This document shows positions 52,268 to 62,121 of a stretch of DNA of 62,385 nucleotides, one piece after another. The notes under the pieces are model-generated. The model searched no databases. It had not been told where the DNA came from and was given only the letters and a program-made list of their open reading frames with translations. How positions within the stretch are numbered: position 1 is the stretch's first letter; each line of letters starts with the position of its first letter. This DNA comes from an uncultured Opitutia bacterium. GTDB lineage: Bacteria > Verrucomicrobiota > Verrucomicrobiia > Opitutales > Opitutaceae. The stretch is taken from positions 1 through 62,385 of the forward strand of contig CAIMFY010000038.1 of the NCBI GenBank assembly GCA_903840415.1, given 5' to 3'. A program made the translations under genes and the position numbers.

Positions 52268-52948
52268 ATGGATGACATGCCTACCAGTCCTCTTCCCCAG
52301 CCGGTCAGGGTCTTCATTATCGATGATCATCCGATGTTTGCGAACGTCGTAGCGGAAATTATCCGCGCATTGGAGGGCTTCGAGGTTGTCGGTGTTGCAA
52401 TGAGTGGAAAGGCCGCGACCGAAATGCTGTCTGACAAGATCGTCGACATCATGCTCGTCGATTTGATGCTGCCTGACTTGGGCGGCCTCGAGCTGATTCA
52501 CAGGATCCGCAAGACGCACTCGCATGCGCGAATTTTGGTCTGCAGCGGATTGGACACGCCTGAGTCCATAGAAATGGCGTTCCGGTGTGGTGCCTACGCG
52601 TTCGTAAAAAAGAGTGGCCGCGTGGAGGATCTAATTGCCACGCTAAAGGCGGTGGCTGCCGGCAAAACTCTTTTGGATGAAGAGGTCGCAACCATTCTTC
52701 GGAAGGCCGTAGCCTCGTCACGCTCCCTGAAGTCGCTTACCGCAGTTGATTTGGTGATTTTGCGCCGGCTCGCCGAGGGAGTAGATCCTAAGGATGTTGC
52801 GCTAGAAACGGGTGTGTCCCTTTCAGGGATTTACAAGTCACGCAGCCGCATCTTTCAGCGCTGCGGTCTTGTGGATAAAAAGAATCTCCATGGCACAGCG
52901 GCGAGACTGGGACTGGTCGCCTCATCTGACATCAACACAATCAGATAA
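52268..52948 (+). CDS. NarL/FixJ-family response regulator
   Basis: 226 residues from the ATG at 52268; an ATG at 52277 is equally possible. REC: VRVFIIDDHPMF with DD at 19-20, D65 in IMLVDLMLPD, Ser in LVCSGLD and the KK pair in FVKKSG. The C-terminal LuxR-type HTH is diverged: LTAVDLVILRRLAEG, DVALETGVSLSGIYKSRSRIFQRCG. Its partner should be a HisKA_3-type kinase, but the adjacent kinase is of HisKA type, so the pairing is uncertain. Opens the second signalling block. Confidence 0.87.
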   Translation: MDDMPTSPLPQPVRVFIIDDHPMFANVVAEIIRALEGFEVVGVAMSGKAATEMLSDKIVDIMLVDLMLPDLGGLELIHRIRKTHSHARILVCSGLDTPESIEMAFRCGAYAFVKKSGRVEDLIATLKAVAAGKTLLDEEVATILRKAVASSRSLKSLTAVDLVILRRLAEGVDPKDVALETGVSLSGIYKSRSRIFQRCGLVDKKNLHGTAARLGLVASSDINTIR

Positions 52949-52971
52949 TTCCGACCGCCCTCGCTCCGCAT

Positions 52972-54906
52972 ATGCCCGTCCAAAATCCGTTCGCCTCAAC
53001 TTATCCAGTAGATGTGGACTCAAGTTCGCCCTCTGCCTCGACCGCAGGAGGGACTAAATCGGGCAACGGCGCCTCCGGAAAAGAGGCGAGCGCCGCCGTC
53101 TATACCCGCCTGATGGGATCGGGTAAGTTTGTCCACTGCTCCGAGGAATTTGCGCGGCTGATTGGCTGTAAGGCGGAGCAGCTCTATGCCGATCCGGAGC
53201 TTTGGTCCCATTGTGTCGTGGGAACCGATCTGTTCGGAGACTCAGGACTGCTCCAATCACTTGTTTCCAACGGTTGCGTCAGCTGTGAATTCAAGCTCAA
53301 GCCGGCCCACGGCCCATTGCTGGACGTGCGGGAATCCGCGCTTTTCAGCATGATAGATGGTCGCATGGTCGTCGTGGGGACCGTCAGACTAGTGGCCAAC
53401 AACGTCAACGAAGCGGACACGTTGCTGAACGAACATGTGTTCAAGCGTGCGGTTGACGAAGCGGCCAAGGGCGTCGTCATCGCAGATACCAACGGGATCT
53501 TGGTTTACGCCAACGCCGAGCAAGCACGTCTTTTTGGCTACAACTCCGCCCAAGAGATGATCGGATTCTCGTGGCGCAAACTCCATGCGCCTGAGTCGGG
53601 GCGCTTAATGGACACTGTTGCTGCGATCGCGCTTAAGACCAAGGGCCGCTGGTTGGGCCATTGTGTCGCCTTGCGCAAGAACGGGACAAGTTTTGACTCA
53701 AACCTGTCGCTGTCGCTTGTTCCGGGAGGACGAGTCATTTGTGTGACAGGTGATTCCAGCGGGGACATAGATGAGGTTAGGCGGCTCCAGACCGACGACT
53801 CGCTGTTTCGGCAATTGCTCTACGTCCTACCGACGGGCGTGCTGGTTCGGGCGCGCACCGGAGCCTATGTCTTTGCCAATGAAGCGGTCTGCCGCGAACT
53901 CGGGCGCGGGCAGGACGAAATCTACGGCATGGCCGTTCTGGACGGGAACGAGCCAGCGATATTTGCCGAGATCCGCAAATTAGATGAGCAGGTTGCCATT
54001 TCGGGAGAGCGCTTTGATCGCGAATTTGAAGTCAACTGGAACGGGTCGCACCGCGACTGGCACATCGTCAAGATTCCGGTGAGGGACAAGGGCGATGCGG
54101 TTTCCCACATTATCACGCTGGTCGAGAATGTGACCCCGCAGAAAACTTTGGGGAGCGCCCTGCAGGCGAGCCAGAACCAGCACCAGAAGTATCTGGAAAT
54201 GCAGCGGGAGTTTATCTCGATGGTTTCTCACGAATTTCGCACTCCGCTCACGGCGATCCAGGGTGCGCACTATCTTTTTTCGCGCCACGCCGCCAAGCTG
54301 CCGCCGGACACAGCCAAGATTTTCGATCGCCTGCTCAAGTTGCAGTCGCAGGCGCTGACCACCATGGGGGAATTGGTGGACCAGGTGCTGTTTCTCAACC
54401 GGATGGATCAGGCCCGGTCCGCCAAGGCCGCCGCACCCTGTCCGATCAGCAGCAATATCACGCAATTGGTCGCTATTTTCAATGACGGGACGCTGCCGCC
54501 CCGTGTGCAACTGGTCGAACAGTTGCCACCGGGATTTTCGCCCATCATGGATCCGGGCCTTCTCCGGGCCATCGTCGAAAACCTCGTGTCGAACGCCGTC
54601 AAATATTCGGCTACTGCTTCACCGGTTGTCGTCACGCTGTCTCCCGCTGAGGCTGGTTGGGAACTCAGAGTGGCCGATCGCGGGAGAGGCATCCCCAAGG
54701 AGGATCAGGCCAGATTATTTGCACCCTTCTACCGCGCGAGCAATGTAGATACCGTTCCAGGCACCGGTTTGGGTCTTGTCATCGTGAAACGTGCCGCAGA
54801 ATTTTGCGGTGGCACAGTCGCCCTCGAGAGCGAACCCGGCGTCGGGACGACCGTTTCCGTCAGATTTCTGGTCACACCACAATCTACCCCACTCCATGCA
54901 GACTGA
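52972..54906 (+). CDS. Multi-PAS sensor histidine kinase
   Basis: 644 residues, soluble. Three PAS-like modules: about 44-140, 155-265 (GVVIADTNGILVYANAEQARLFGY) and 278-390 (GVLVRARTGAYVFANEAVCRELG). HisKA has H420 in SMVSHEFRTPLT; HATPase has LVSNAVKYS, DRGRGI and GTGLGLVI. No receiver or DNA-binding domain. It lies 23 nt after the LuxR-type regulator and overlaps the next REC-kinase by 11 nt, so the three are co-transcribed. No heme, flavin or metal ligand signature was recognised in the PAS modules. Confidence 0.9.
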   Translation: MPVQNPFASTYPVDVDSSSPSASTAGGTKSGNGASGKEASAAVYTRLMGSGKFVHCSEEFARLIGCKAEQLYADPELWSHCVVGTDLFGDSGLLQSLVSNGCVSCEFKLKPAHGPLLDVRESALFSMIDGRMVVVGTVRLVANNVNEADTLLNEHVFKRAVDEAAKGVVIADTNGILVYANAEQARLFGYNSAQEMIGFSWRKLHAPESGRLMDTVAAIALKTKGRWLGHCVALRKNGTSFDSNLSLSLVPGGRVICVTGDSSGDIDEVRRLQTDDSLFRQLLYVLPTGVLVRARTGAYVFANEAVCRELGRGQDEIYGMAVLDGNEPAIFAEIRKLDEQVAISGERFDREFEVNWNGSHRDWHIVKIPVRDKGDAVSHIITLVENVTPQKTLGSALQASQNQHQKYLEMQREFISMVSHEFRTPLTAIQGAHYLFSRHAAKLPPDTAKIFDRLLKLQSQALTTMGELVDQVLFLNRMDQARSAKAAAPCPISSNITQLVAIFNDGTLPPRVQLVEQLPPGFSPIMDPGLLRAIVENLVSNAVKYSATASPVVVTLSPAEAGWELRVADRGRGIPKEDQARLFAPFYRASNVDTVPGTGLGLVIVKRAAEFCGGTVALESEPGVGTTVSVRFLVTPQSTPLHAD

Positions 54907-56047
54907 CTCCAAAGTCCCGACCAAAGTCATCAACCCTGAAAGGAAGCATTTGATTCTTCTGGTTGAGGATGAGATCGTGGTGCGCACCATCGCCGCCGAA
55001 ATCCTCAAGGACGGCGGCTACGATGTCGCCGAGGCGGGCGACGGTTTCGAGGCTTGGGCGGCACTGCAGGAGCGCCGCCCTGATCTTATTTTGAGTGATG
55101 TGCGCATGCCGCGGTGCAACGGCTTCGATTTTCTCCAGCGGGTCCGCAGCAATAATTTGGTGGCGGACATCCCCTTTGTAATTGTCTCGGCGGCTGCGGA
55201 TCGGGCGGACCATCGGATGGGCATGTCGCTGGGGGCCGACGATTATGTCGTGAAACCCTATTTGCCGCCCGACTTGCTCAAGACGATAAGCATCCGACTG
55301 ACCCGGGCCAGTGTAGTTTCGGACAAGATCAAGGCGCACCAGCGTTTTCTCTCCAACATTCTTCCGCATGAATTGCGCACCCCTCTGACCGGTGTGCTCG
55401 GCTACGCCGAGTTGATGCTGATGACCGGGCGCGAAGGCGGGACCCTCCTGCCGGAACAATTGGTCGAGTATGGCACCAACATTCAGCGCTCGGGATTGCG
55501 CCTCCTTGAAATGGCGAAGGATTTCTCGCTCTGGGCGGAGCTTGACCGGATGGCTGCTGCGGCCAAATGGAATCCGATTAAATCCGAAACCTACGAGCGG
55601 ATCAACGCCGTGGAACTGGCGCGAATCCTCGGCGAGTGCGCCTAAGAGTATGGGCGGGCTGCCGATTTGACCGTTTCGGCTCAAGACGCCGTCGTGCATG
55701 TGCCCGTGGATGGCCTGCCGCGAGTGCTACGGCACCTGGTCAGAAACTCCTTGCGGTTTTCTTTGCCGGGCAAACCGGTGGTCGTCACGGGCCGCTCAGT
55801 CGGAGCGAGCTACGAATTAACCGTGGCGGACCAAGGCAGGGGCATGACCCCCGAACAAATCAACCAGATGGGAGTGTTTCAACAATTCGGGCGGGACAAG
55901 CAGGAGCAGCAGGGCATAGGTGTCGGCTTGGCATTGGCCCGTTCTTTTGTGGAGCTGTGCGGCGGGAAATTCCAATTGCTGTCAAACAGTCCACAATCTG
56001 GCGTGACGGCATGCCTAGCGTTTCCCACGGCCTCGTTATCGGCATGA
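54896..56047 (+). pseudogene. REC-HisKA-HATPase hybrid kinase interrupted by an in-frame TAA
   Basis: From the ATG at 54896 a receiver (ED at 24-25, D68 in ILSDVRMPRCNG, K120) leads into a HisKA helix pair with H158 in ILPHELRTPLTG. The frame then meets TAA at 55643-55645 after 249 codons. Exactly the same frame continues as EYGRAADLTVSAQD and supplies the missing ATPase domain: LRHLVRNSLRFS (N box), DQGRGM and GIGVGLALAR, to a stop at 56045-56047. So a single stop codon separates two halves of a standard kinase. A TTG at 55667 could start the second half as its own protein. Either a recent nonsense mutation or a split protein; both halves look otherwise well kept. Confidence 0.75.
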
Positions 56048-56145
56048 ACGCACCCAGACTTCGAGACCTAGTTCCCACACTCGCCGAGGTCACAAATGGC
56101 GGATCCGGGTCAGCCTGGGTTCACTCGCACTGATCGGGCATCGAT

Positions 56146-57033
56146 ATGAGTGAAACCACGCCCGCGAAGATTTTACTCGTGGAGGACAATTCGGACCTGC
56201 GAGAAGTCGCCATGTATCTGCTGGAGTCGTTTGGCTACACGGTCGTGGCAGTGGCTGACGGTCAGGCTGCCCTCGCAGCTTTCAACGACCGCCGCCCGGA
56301 CCTCGTGATGGCTGACATCACGATGCCGGGGATCGATGGCATTTCCTTGGCCGGGCTGATTAGGAAACACCCCTCTGGGGCGGACATGCCGATCGTCCTG
56401 ATGAGCGGCCGGTCATCGCGGGCAGAGATGCAACAAGGCCTGGCTTCCGGTGCAGACGAGTATGTGATCAAGCCGTTTGATCCGGAAAAACTCCAACAGA
56501 TGCTCGCGGGCTTGATCGGACGACCCCACCATAGTGGCTTGATTTCGACCTCCGCCGCGAGCACCCCGCCCACATCCGCGCCGCAACTGCCGACTGCCCC
56601 CCATGACTCTGAATCCCTCGCCTCGGCCAACATCCTGTTTGTTGAAGACGACCTGAATATTCGGGAAACCGCTTCAGACCTGCTTTCCCTGACGGGTGCA
56701 AATGTGCTGGCCGTGGGCTGCGGGCGAGAGGCCAGCCAGGTGCTGGCGACAACAAGGATCGATCTCATAATTTCCGATTTGATTATGCCGAATGGAGACG
56801 GGCGGTGGTTGCTTCACCATGTGCGTTCGTCGCCCAATCTCCGTCACATCAAGTTTATCATTTTGTCGGCTCTCACCCTAGCTAAGGACATCGACCCAAC
56901 GATGCTGGAGGGCGCAGATACCTACATCACCAAGCCATTCGACCCAGACACTCTGCTCAAGACGGTCAGCGATTTCTTGCGGTCGCCGTCACGCGAAACA
57001 GCCCGCGAACTGCCGACATCGGACGCCATTTGA
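56146..57033 (+). CDS. Tandem receiver-domain protein (REC-REC)
   Basis: 295 residues: REC1 at 6-125 (ED 13-14, D57 in VMADITMPGIDG, K109) and REC2 at 160-280 (ED 167-169, D211 in IISDLIMPNGDG, KPF lysine), joined by a Ser/Thr/Pro-rich linker. Both phosphorylation sites look intact. No output domain, so it may act as a phosphate sink, a relay or a protein-binding switch between the kinases around it. The stop overlaps the TTG start of the next membrane kinase by 4 nt, which suggests that kinase as a direct partner. Confidence 0.88.
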   Translation: MSETTPAKILLVEDNSDLREVAMYLLESFGYTVVAVADGQAALAAFNDRRPDLVMADITMPGIDGISLAGLIRKHPSGADMPIVLMSGRSSRAEMQQGLASGADEYVIKPFDPEKLQQMLAGLIGRPHHSGLISTSAASTPPTSAPQLPTAPHDSESLASANILFVEDDLNIRETASDLLSLTGANVLAVGCGREASQVLATTRIDLIISDLIMPNGDGRWLLHHVRSSPNLRHIKFIILSALTLAKDIDPTMLEGADTYITKPFDPDTLLKTVSDFLRSPSRETARELPTSDAI

Positions 57034-59456
57034 ACGCCCCAGAGTCAATGGCTCAACCCTCCAACCCCGACTTGCGCAGCGATGGCCAGATTTCATGCCC
57101 GTCGCGCAGCATGTGGTTGGTCACGGTGCTCTTGGTGGCGCTGGCCGTGGACGTAAACTGGTTCGCGCCTGTGATGTTTGGCAGTCACCGGCTCATTTTT
57201 GGCTTGACCATCTACTGGCTGGCCTTGCTTCGGATCGGGCCGGTGCAAGCCTTGCCTGTGCTGGCGGCCGGGACGCTCACGCTCACCCTCAAATGGAGCC
57301 AGCCATTCACCGGATTACTTTTCGCCTTGGAAGGCTTGCTCGTCGGCTTGGCCTGGCGTCGCTGGCGCAGCGCGGTTTTGGTTGATGTCTTGTTCTGGGT
57401 ATGCTTCGGGACCCCGGCCTCTTGGTTTATTTATAAATACGTCAGTGTCATTCCCCATCCCTCCTTCGAACAGGCGCTCATCTTGCAGCCGGTGAATGGC
57501 TTGGTGGCGGTTTTGGCCACGTTTTTTTTCCTCGAGGTGCTGCCCGACGTCTATGACCGCGAACCGGTCACAGCAACCAATAATTTTCGCAGCTATCTGC
57601 TCAAACGCTACCTCGCGTTTGGCACTTTTCCGGTGATTGTCGGCGGGTTTGTGGCTGCCCGCAGTTTCGAGTCCCACACGCTGGGGGAGGTGGGCGCCAA
57701 CCTGGGTCGCAGCGCCGAAAGAATCACCGTGGCGGTGAACCTCCGCTTGGATGTTGGCTTGGAGACTATTCGGGAAATAGCCGCGAGACAGTCGGACAAA
57801 TCGTGGTTCATGGACCCCGCGCGACTGTCGGGCGAACTGAGCGAGACCTTAGCAGCGCAACCTGCTTTCCTGACGATGCTGGCGGCGGACTCGTCGGGCA
57901 ATATCCTGGCCACGGCTGCGCGGTCGAGTTTCGGCCCCAGTCCGCCAGTGGCCCTATTGGCCCAGATTAATGACCGTGAGTATTTTTCCGCACCCATGGC
58001 GACCGGGCAATCGCATGTTTCGAATTTGTTTCGCGGTCGCGGTTTGGGCAGCGATTTTTTGGTCGCTCTGAGCGCCCCGGTCGTGGCCCACTCCGGGGAG
58101 CGGTTGGGCGTGATTGAAGGTTCGTTGCTCGCCAGCGAACTTTCGGAAATCATATTACCCAGTCCCGAGGAGAGTTCCTTGGTGGTGCTGCTCTGCGATA
58201 GGAGTAAGCATGTAATCGCAGCCCACGGGATGGATTTTCCAACGTTGAGCCCCATCGCGGATACGCCGGTTGGACAGATGATCGATCGGAATTCAACGGC
58301 AACCACCCGCATCGCACTCGACGATGCTTCCGAAAAAAAGTTTTACCTGATTCACACCGTCCCGGTGCCGCTCACGGATTGGTCGCTAACCGTTTTGCGC
58401 CCATGGGCGGATGTGATGCAACCCGTGATGGGCGCGTATGCCTGGATTCTGGCGATCGCGTTGTGCACTGCGTTGTGCGCCGCCATTTTCGCCCGATGGT
58501 CGATTCATAACTTCCTGCGGTTCTGGCAGAGCGTGATGGATTTTTCGCACTCGCCAAACCTCCAACCGGCCTTGCTGAAATACGCGGCGCCGGCACAATT
58601 GCCGCTCGAATTTAGCTTGTTGGTTGATAATCTGGTGGTCATGGCCCAACGGGTCGAATCCGAGGAGGACAAGCGCGGGCTGCTGCTGGCCGAACTCGAG
58701 TCGAGGGTGGTTGAACGCACCAAGGAATTGGAGATAGCCTTGGCCGCGGCCAAAAACGCTGATCACGCCAAGAATGCTTTCCTTTCCACGGTGACCCATG
58801 AACTCCGCACTCCGCTGACTGCGATCATCACTGGCGTCCGCCTGCTGAGGATCAGCAAATCAAACTGGTCCGAACGCGAGGCGAGAACTCTTGTGACCCT
58901 TGAGAAATCCAGTCATTCGCTGATGAACGTCATCTCGGAGGTGCTGGATTACTCCAAGCTGGAATCGGACAGCGTGACGCTTCATCCCCGTATTTTTCGC
59001 CCGGCGGAACTCATCGCCGATGTCATCCTGATCCTGACGCCTGCGGCCAAACAAGCTAATCTGGACCTGCACCAAACGATCGAGCACACTCCCGAGATGG
59101 AATGGCACGGGGATCCGGAGCACCTTCGTCGAATTCTCCTCAATCTGGCCGGCAATGCCGTCAAGTTTACGCTGGAGGGATTGGTCGAAATCGCCAGCTG
59201 TGTCGAGCTGTCGTCTTCGGGCCTGCGTCGGCTGTATTTCTCGGTCACCGACTCCGGAACTGGGATTCCGCCCGATCGCCTGGAGGCCATTTTTAAGCCA
59301 TTCGTGCAGCTGGAAACCGACCGGGTGCTGGCGCAGGCCGGCACGGGCCTTGGTCTGACCATCTGCCGCAAGCTGGTCGAGAAGATGGGCGGCGAGATTT
59401 CGGTCACCAGCACTCTGGGGAAAGGTTCTAAATTCGAATTTTGGATTCCACAATGA
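57030..59456 (+). CDS. Membrane-bound Cache-domain histidine kinase (paralog of 7989-10910), TTG start
   Basis: 808 residues; the TTG at 57030 overlaps the previous stop (TTGA). About six membrane helices (28-172), helix at 195-212, periplasmic Cache domain 215-460 (NDREYFSAP, LFRGRGLGSDFLVAL), helix 470-490, coiled coil, HisKA H590 in TVTHELRTPLT, HATPase (NLAGNAVKF, DSGTGI, GTGLGLTI). It differs from its paralog in lacking the C-terminal receiver; the tandem receiver gene just upstream may supply that function. The shared membrane part contains QPF...LLxxLE...GL and VDxxFW in both proteins. Confidence 0.88.
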   Translation: MNAPESMAQPSNPDLRSDGQISCPSRSMWLVTVLLVALAVDVNWFAPVMFGSHRLIFGLTIYWLALLRIGPVQALPVLAAGTLTLTLKWSQPFTGLLFALEGLLVGLAWRRWRSAVLVDVLFWVCFGTPASWFIYKYVSVIPHPSFEQALILQPVNGLVAVLATFFFLEVLPDVYDREPVTATNNFRSYLLKRYLAFGTFPVIVGGFVAARSFESHTLGEVGANLGRSAERITVAVNLRLDVGLETIREIAARQSDKSWFMDPARLSGELSETLAAQPAFLTMLAADSSGNILATAARSSFGPSPPVALLAQINDREYFSAPMATGQSHVSNLFRGRGLGSDFLVALSAPVVAHSGERLGVIEGSLLASELSEIILPSPEESSLVVLLCDRSKHVIAAHGMDFPTLSPIADTPVGQMIDRNSTATTRIALDDASEKKFYLIHTVPVPLTDWSLTVLRPWADVMQPVMGAYAWILAIALCTALCAAIFARWSIHNFLRFWQSVMDFSHSPNLQPALLKYAAPAQLPLEFSLLVDNLVVMAQRVESEEDKRGLLLAELESRVVERTKELEIALAAAKNADHAKNAFLSTVTHELRTPLTAIITGVRLLRISKSNWSEREARTLVTLEKSSHSLMNVISEVLDYSKLESDSVTLHPRIFRPAELIADVILILTPAAKQANLDLHQTIEHTPEMEWHGDPEHLRRILLNLAGNAVKFTLEGLVEIASCVELSSSGLRRLYFSVTDSGTGIPPDRLEAIFKPFVQLETDRVLAQAGTGLGLTICRKLVEKMGGEISVTSTLGKGSKFEFWIPQ

Positions 59457-59583
59457 TGGCTGAACCACACACGCCTTGCCCGCCGAGGCCTTGTCACTTG
59501 TGGCCTGGCCTGCCGTTTGACCTGCTTCGTGAAGGGGAAAACGTCCGCGGCGCTGTGCGCCGGGCGAGAAATGAAATTTTTTC

Positions 59584-61185
59584 GTGAACTCTATTAAACC
59601 GCCACCGGGATCGGACTCAAAACCAGGAGAGCGCCGCGCCGCGGAATCAACCCCGGTTTCGTCAGTTGCCTATCCCGATTTTCATATCCTTTCCAACGCC
59701 CACGAAGGTGTGCTGGCCGTGAATTTGGCCAACGAAGTCTTGTTTTGGAACCACGGGGCCGAGGAGATTTTCAGGTGGACCGCAGCCGAGGCCTTGGGCC
59801 GCCAGCCCGAGGAATTGCTCGGCATGGAAGATCCCGAAGTCGCGCCCGCACTGTTTGCGGCGATCGAGCGGGACGGGTTTTGGAACGGAGAACTGCGAAC
59901 CAATGATCGCAACGGCAGGAAACTCACGGTCGATTGCCGCCTCTGGCTCGTGCGGGACCAAGCCGGCCGGCCCAGCTACCGCCTTTATTTCATCGTCGAC
60001 TTGACGGCAAAGAAACTGCTTGAGGAAAAATTCCTCCACGCGCAGCGGTTGGAGAGCATCGGCATGCTCGCCTCGGGCATCGCCCACGACCTCAACAATG
60101 TGCTGGCCCCGATCGTGTTTGCCGCCCCGATGCTGCGGAGCAGCCTGTCCACCCCGCGCGACTTGAAGATCCTCGATACCCTCGAGCGGAGCGCGACGCG
60201 CGGCATCGGGCTCGTCAAGCAGGTGCTGGGTTTTGCGCAAAGCGCCACCGGCGAATTTCGATCCACGCAGGTGAAGCACCTCGCCCGCGAAACCGTCAGC
60301 GTCATCGAGGAGACCTTTCCCAAATCCATCCAGTTGGAGCACCATATCCCTTCCGACCTCTGGCCGGTGATGGGCAACGCCACGCAAATCCACCAGGTGC
60401 TCATGAACCTGTGCGTGAACGCCCGCGACGCCATGCCCTCGGGCGGCACCCTGCGGGTCACGGCCTCCAACCGCCGGCTGGAAACGGCTGAATCCACTCC
60501 GGGCGCAGAACCCCAGCTTAGCACCTGGCTTGTGATCGAGGTTGCGGATACCGGTAGTGGCATTCCGCCCGAGTTGCTGGATCGCATCTGGGAGCCGTTC
60601 TTCACCACCAAGGACATCCGCAAGGGCACGGGACTGGGTCTTTCGACGATTCGCGGCATCGTCAGCAGTCACCATGGTTTTGTCGAATTGCAATCCGAAG
60701 TGGGTCGCGGCACGACTTTTCGCGTTTTTTTTCCCGCAGTCGAGAGCGGGACAGTCCAAGCCGTCAGCGCCTCGCCCTTCACCATCGTGGTTGGTTCAGG
60801 TGAACTCATTCTCCTGGTGGAAGACGATGCCCCTATCCGCGACCTTACCTCCGAGATTCTCGAACAGCATGGCTATCGCATTTTAACCAGTGCCAATGGG
60901 GAGGAGGCTTTCAGCTTGTTTAGCGCCCATCCCAACGATTTCGCCCTCGTTCTGACCGATGTCGACATGCCCCGCCTCAGCGGCGTGGCGCTGTCCCGCG
61001 CTTTGTTACAACTGCGTCCCGAAGTCCGAATCCTGGCGATGAGCGGTTTGTCCCGCCATGAAACCGACGGTGCGGATTTCCGCGAAATCCAGCAACTGGC
61101 GCACGCGTTTCTCCGCAAACCGTTCAAGCCGGAAATTCTACTGCGTGCCGTGCAGGACTTGTTGCATCCACCTGTCAAAATCTGA
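59584..61185 (+). CDS. NtrB-like hybrid kinase (PAS-HisKA-HATPase-REC), GTG start
   Basis: 533 residues, soluble. PAS 35-150. HisKA of the subgroup with GIAHDLNNVLAPI (H168), HATPase with NLCVNARDAMPSGG, DTGSGI and GTGLGLST, then REC with ED 413-414, D459 in LVLTDVDMPRLSG and K in FLRKPFKP. This layout (HDxNN kinase with C-terminal receiver) is common in Verrucomicrobiota and may relay through its own receiver. It begins 128 nt after the previous gene in a gap without an obvious promoter, and is the last gene of the second signalling block. Confidence 0.88.
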   Translation: MNSIKPPPGSDSKPGERRAAESTPVSSVAYPDFHILSNAHEGVLAVNLANEVLFWNHGAEEIFRWTAAEALGRQPEELLGMEDPEVAPALFAAIERDGFWNGELRTNDRNGRKLTVDCRLWLVRDQAGRPSYRLYFIVDLTAKKLLEEKFLHAQRLESIGMLASGIAHDLNNVLAPIVFAAPMLRSSLSTPRDLKILDTLERSATRGIGLVKQVLGFAQSATGEFRSTQVKHLARETVSVIEETFPKSIQLEHHIPSDLWPVMGNATQIHQVLMNLCVNARDAMPSGGTLRVTASNRRLETAESTPGAEPQLSTWLVIEVADTGSGIPPELLDRIWEPFFTTKDIRKGTGLGLSTIRGIVSSHHGFVELQSEVGRGTTFRVFFPAVESGTVQAVSASPFTIVVGSGELILLVEDDAPIRDLTSEILEQHGYRILTSANGEEAFSLFSAHPNDFALVLTDVDMPRLSGVALSRALLQLRPEVRILAMSGLSRHETDGADFREIQQLAHAFLRKPFKPEILLRAVQDLLHPPVKI

Positions 61186-61577
61186 CCCAGCGGCCACGGT
61201 GAAGAGGTTCTCCGCAGTTATCTATTTTGGGGTGCGACCACCGTCGGAATGGATTGACCGATTGCAGCCTCAAGCCGCCGCAGTGCCATGGGTCGCCAGT
61301 CGGTGCCCTGCATGCACGGCTTTCTGGTTTGAAAACGGAATAGCCGCGGACACGCAGGGCGGCGCTCGCCACCGGAGTGGCGGCGAGGGAGGCGGAATGA
61401 TCGGAAAGGCGATCGTTTAGCGGTGAAGGGAAGAAGCGCGGTGTGGTGCGGAGGGAGTGGGAAAAGCGGTGACCACCGCTGGAAGCTGCAGGACGGTGCG
61501 GGAACCGAAACGGCAGAGCGTGTAGCTTCGGTAAGCGTGCGTAACTCGGCGGCAGGAACGTGCTACGATGGGTGGTG
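61186..61577. other. Intergenic region, about 390 nt
   Basis: No convincing gene. GGCGGCGCTCGCCACC and GGAGTGGCGGCG around 61359-61390 can pair imperfectly, and the purine-rich stretch 61385-61460 is unlike coding sequence of its neighbours. It may contain the left end of the IS66-type remnant that follows. Confidence 0.35.
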
Positions 61578-62000
61578 ATGACGACCACCACGATGGCAAC
61601 GGTACAGGCTTCCAAGCCGGCGGGCCTGCACTCGCTCGCCCGGCGTTTCATGACTTGGCGAGCGACCCGGCCACGGGGGCAGCGCATTCCCCCGGAACTG
61701 TGGCAAGCGGCGACGGCCATGGCACGGGTCCACGGGATCAATCCGACGGTGGCGGCGCTCAAGATCAATTATTACGATCTGCAACGCCGGCTGCAAAACG
61801 GTGAAGGGTGCCGCCGCGGGAGTCTGGCCGCGCCGGTGTTCGTCGAGGTGCCGCCGGTGGCGTTGTCGCCCGACGGCGAAGCGCGCGGCCTGGTCGAGTT
61901 GGTCCACGCCGGAGGCGCCCGGCTCATCTTGCACCGTTGCGCTGCCGGGGCCGACGAGTTGCTGCCGTTGGTGGAGCTGTTTCTGCGCCACGGCCGATGA
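61578..62000 (+). CDS. IS66-type accessory protein TnpA-like (orphan)
   Basis: 140 residues from the ATG at 61578. The N-terminal half is a helix-turn-helix of the IS66 TnpA kind (ARRFMTWRATRPRGQRIPPELWQAA, NPTVAALKINYYDLQRRL). The C-terminal half has FVEVPPV, GLVELVHAGGARLILHRC and ELLPLVELFLRHGR. In complete elements a TnpB gene starts at the ATGA of the TnpA stop. Here an ATG does overlap the stop (61997) but is followed by only 13 codons, so the rest of the element is gone or replaced. Confidence 0.65.
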   Translation: MTTTTMATVQASKPAGLHSLARRFMTWRATRPRGQRIPPELWQAATAMARVHGINPTVAALKINYYDLQRRLQNGEGCRRGSLAAPVFVEVPPVALSPDGEARGLVELVHAGGARLILHRCAAGADELLPLVELFLRHGR

Positions 62001-62121
62001 TTGTCCAGCGCGGATTAGCTTTCGAGGTCAGCGCCAACTAGAATCCGTGTCGGATGGGCTGTGTTGCCTCACGTAAGAATGTTACCGGATGGCTCACCCC
62101 ACGATGTTCATGGGCAACTGG

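Noticed and set aside
59662-60759. 365-codon open frame antisense to the NtrB-like kinase
   Set aside because: Antisense shadow of intact kinase motifs; no domain content.
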